From contig JANYHG010000250.1 in the NCBI GenBank assembly GCA_025359165.1, forward strand, positions 1-43,718: 43,718 nucleotides of DNA, written 5' to 3'. Shown here one piece after another: positions 42,426 to 43,718 of the stretch. Source of the stretch: Hyphomicrobiaceae bacterium (lineage in GTDB: Bacteria; Pseudomonadota; Alphaproteobacteria; Rhizobiales; Hyphomicrobiaceae). How positions within the stretch are numbered: position 1 is the stretch's first letter; every line of letters starts with the position of its first letter. The notes below the pieces were generated by a model. That model searched no databases. It saw only the letters and a list, made by a program, of their open reading frames with translations, and was not told the DNA's origin. Position numbers and translations under genes: made by a program.

Positions 42426-42986
42426 ATGGAGAGCCCGACTTCGATACATCGACTCGTCGATATGGAAGCGGCGGGGCACGACAGCCGACGTCTGACAGCG
42501 CAGATCGAGCATATCTTCCGCACTTCAGCTACGCGCTGGCCTGACGACGCGACGGCTGCCCGCGTGTTCCAGACACTCTGGCTGGATCAATACATCGAGC
42601 AGGAGCGTGAGTTGGTTCACCTCGCGCTGAATGACGGTTCGGTCATCGGATATCTCGTGGGATGCCGGGTCGAACCCGCGACATCATCAAGGTTCTCTTC
42701 GCTTGCGTATTTTCAAGATTTTATTGCCGAATGTGCGAGATTTCCGGCTCACCTGCACATCAACGTTGCGCCATCGCATCGTGGCGCGGGTGTGGGCGAA
42801 CGATTGATCGAAGCGATCTGCGCTCAACTCACGTTGCAAGCACTTCCGGGGGTTCACGTCGTGACCGGCAGTGATCAGCGCAATGTCGGATTTTACAATC
42901 GGCTTGGATTTTTACCGCAGGCTGTAAGCCGACGCGGCAAAGCCGAGGTGGTCTTTCTTGGCCGCACGCTGGACCGGACTTTTTAG
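42426..42986 (+). CDS. GNAT-family N-acetyltransferase
   Basis: This 186-residue protein has an acyl-CoA binding motif A in HINVAPSHRGAGVGERLIEA and motif B in NVGFYNRLGFLPQ, defining a GNAT acetyltransferase. The N-terminal third is variable. It starts six bases after mutA and is probably co-transcribed. GNAT enzymes can use propionyl-CoA as well as acetyl-CoA, so a link with the mutase is conceivable, but the substrate is unknown. Its 3' end overlaps the FkbM gene on the other strand by four bases. Confidence 0.9.
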   Translation: MESPTSIHRLVDMEAAGHDSRRLTAQIEHIFRTSATRWPDDATAARVFQTLWLDQYIEQERELVHLALNDGSVIGYLVGCRVEPATSSRFSSLAYFQDFIAECARFPAHLHINVAPSHRGAGVGERLIEAICAQLTLQALPGVHVVTGSDQRNVGFYNRLGFLPQAVSRRGKAEVVFLGRTLDRTF

Positions 42987-43675
42987 GCCCGCCGTTCAGC
43001 AAACAGCCATCGGCACTGTGCGGAAGGGCGTTGTTCTGGGAGGAACGTGCGCCACCATGCATTTTTTATTATTTCACAGAAGTAACCGATATTGGTCAAA
43101 TACGCCATGCAGTCGTTTTCCAGCTGAACCGAGTGTGTTTCAACCAGCAGATCGGCTTGCCCCTTCGAGAGGAGACGCCGGCCGCTGCGCAGGACGTCGA
43201 GCTCAAAACCGTCGACATCGATTTTTATGAACCCGCGCTCCGACAACGGAATGTTCAATTCATCGAGCTGAATGTAGTCGCCAACATTCTCTCCTGTTCC
43301 AATGCCGACGAGCTTTTCGTAAAGTTCCACGCGCCCGTGGACAACTCCGTTGATTGTAAGGTTTTTGCGTAGCGTCGCTGCTTCCTCAGGGTTTGGCTCA
43401 GCTGCAACGACGCGCTTGATATTTGCGAGACGTGAAAAATATATGCTCATTTCGCCCTTGGCTGCGCCCACATCTACATGCCACTCGGCACGACTTGCTG
43501 CGCGCCTTATGGCACTGTTTGTCTCGCATTCGGACAAGCCTAGATAAACTTGAGATTGGTTCTGTAGATCTAAATCTAGTTTTATCCCTTTGTATAATCC
43601 AAATTTTATTGTCCTGGCTTCACGACCCGACGGAACCAGGATTGCTTTTAATTTTGATGGAAGGCCACTTTTCAT
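42983..43675 (-). CDS. FkbM-family methyltransferase
   Basis: This 230-residue SAM-dependent methyltransferase has the SAM motif HVDVGAAKGEMSIYFSR, the acidic strand-2 end VVAAEPNPEEAATLRKN and the family core FIKIDVDGFELDVLRSG followed by LLVETHSVQLE. FkbM enzymes O-methylate sugars or small molecules, often on surface polysaccharides. The ATG at 43675 gives a complete N-terminus (MKSGLPSKLKAILVPSG). The first 45 codons and the 5' flank are much richer in A+T than the rest of the window, which suggests the edge of a transferred polysaccharide region. A TATAAT on the coding strand (43695-43700) could be its -10. Confidence 0.88.
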   Translation of the reverse strand: MKSGLPSKLKAILVPSGREARTIKFGLYKGIKLDLDLQNQSQVYLGLSECETNSAIRRAASRAEWHVDVGAAKGEMSIYFSRLANIKRVVAAEPNPEEAATLRKNLTINGVVHGRVELYEKLVGIGTGENVGDYIQLDELNIPLSERGFIKIDVDGFELDVLRSGRRLLSKGQADLLVETHSVQLENDCMAYLTNIGYFCEIIKNAWWRTFLPEQRPSAQCRWLFAERRA

Positions 43676-43718
43676 TCTAAAGATCCAATTTATTATTATA
43701 GGCTTTATAAGGTCGGTG

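Noticed and set aside
1-43718. CRISPR array, insertion sequence or defence island
   Set aside because: No regularly spaced repeats, transposase motifs, terminal inverted repeats or recognisable defence genes were seen in any frame.

Overview
The window is high-GC, densely coded DNA from an alphaproteobacterium, most likely of the order Hyphomicrobiales (Rhizobiales). This rests on gene order: an OmpR-type two-component pair, a glycine-zipper lipoprotein, ccmI-ccmE-ccmF-ccmH, degP, a second two-component pair and glnE form a chain I recognise from rhizobia and Bradyrhizobium relatives. A gene-transfer-agent (GTA) type head-tail cluster is also typical of that class. Genus cannot be fixed from the sequence alone.

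Region 1 (1-15203) is a GTA / HK97-like structural cluster. It opens with a broken, frameshifted, 3'-truncated portal gene (1-605). This is followed by a block not normally found inside such a cluster: an opposing SDR dehydrogenase, a DUF4169-type protein, a ribbon-helix-helix protein and a tRNA-Val(CAC). The cluster then resumes in canonical order with no visible damage: prohead protease, major capsid, adaptor, stopper, an extra 93-aa ORF, tail terminator, major tail protein, two tail-assembly chaperones (one only 55 aa), short tape measure, distal tail protein, hub, NlpC/P60 peptidase and the 1321-aa TIM-barrel host-contact protein. It closes with a three-part lysis protein (CHAP/NlpC-like peptidase, GH108 muramidase, two-TM holin-like tail) that has a strong internal ribosome binding site before the holin-like part. 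Many genes overlap by ATGA or TAATG, so the run is probably one translationally coupled operon. A long imperfect hairpin follows it.

Region 2 (15326-30125) is conserved chromosomal housekeeping: a FeuPQ-like two-component system, a 17-kDa-antigen-type lipoprotein, the cytochrome c maturation genes ccmI/E/F/H, an opposing secreted trypsin-like protease with a peptidoglycan-binding-like tail, degP with a clear terminator, a second two-component system, and glnE, which controls glutamine synthetase.

Region 3 (30242-32959) is a four-gene run: secreted EF-hand protein, ECF-type sigma factor, single-TM protein and CnrX/CpxP-like periplasmic sensor. It looks like an envelope or metal signalling unit. 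Region 4 (32974-43675) is a set of metabolic and envelope genes: pepN, mntH, a TctC/Bug solute-binding protein overlapping a flavin monooxygenase, an L,D-transpeptidase, the small subunit of methylmalonyl-CoA mutase without its large subunit, a GNAT acetyltransferase, and an FkbM methyltransferase whose 5' end and flank are strikingly AT-rich.

The best candidates for something new are the portal-broken but otherwise intact GTA cluster and its endolysin-holin fusion. The EF-hand / sigma / CnrX-like unit comes next. I saw no CRISPR array, transposase, integrase or recognisable toxin-antitoxin or defence system.
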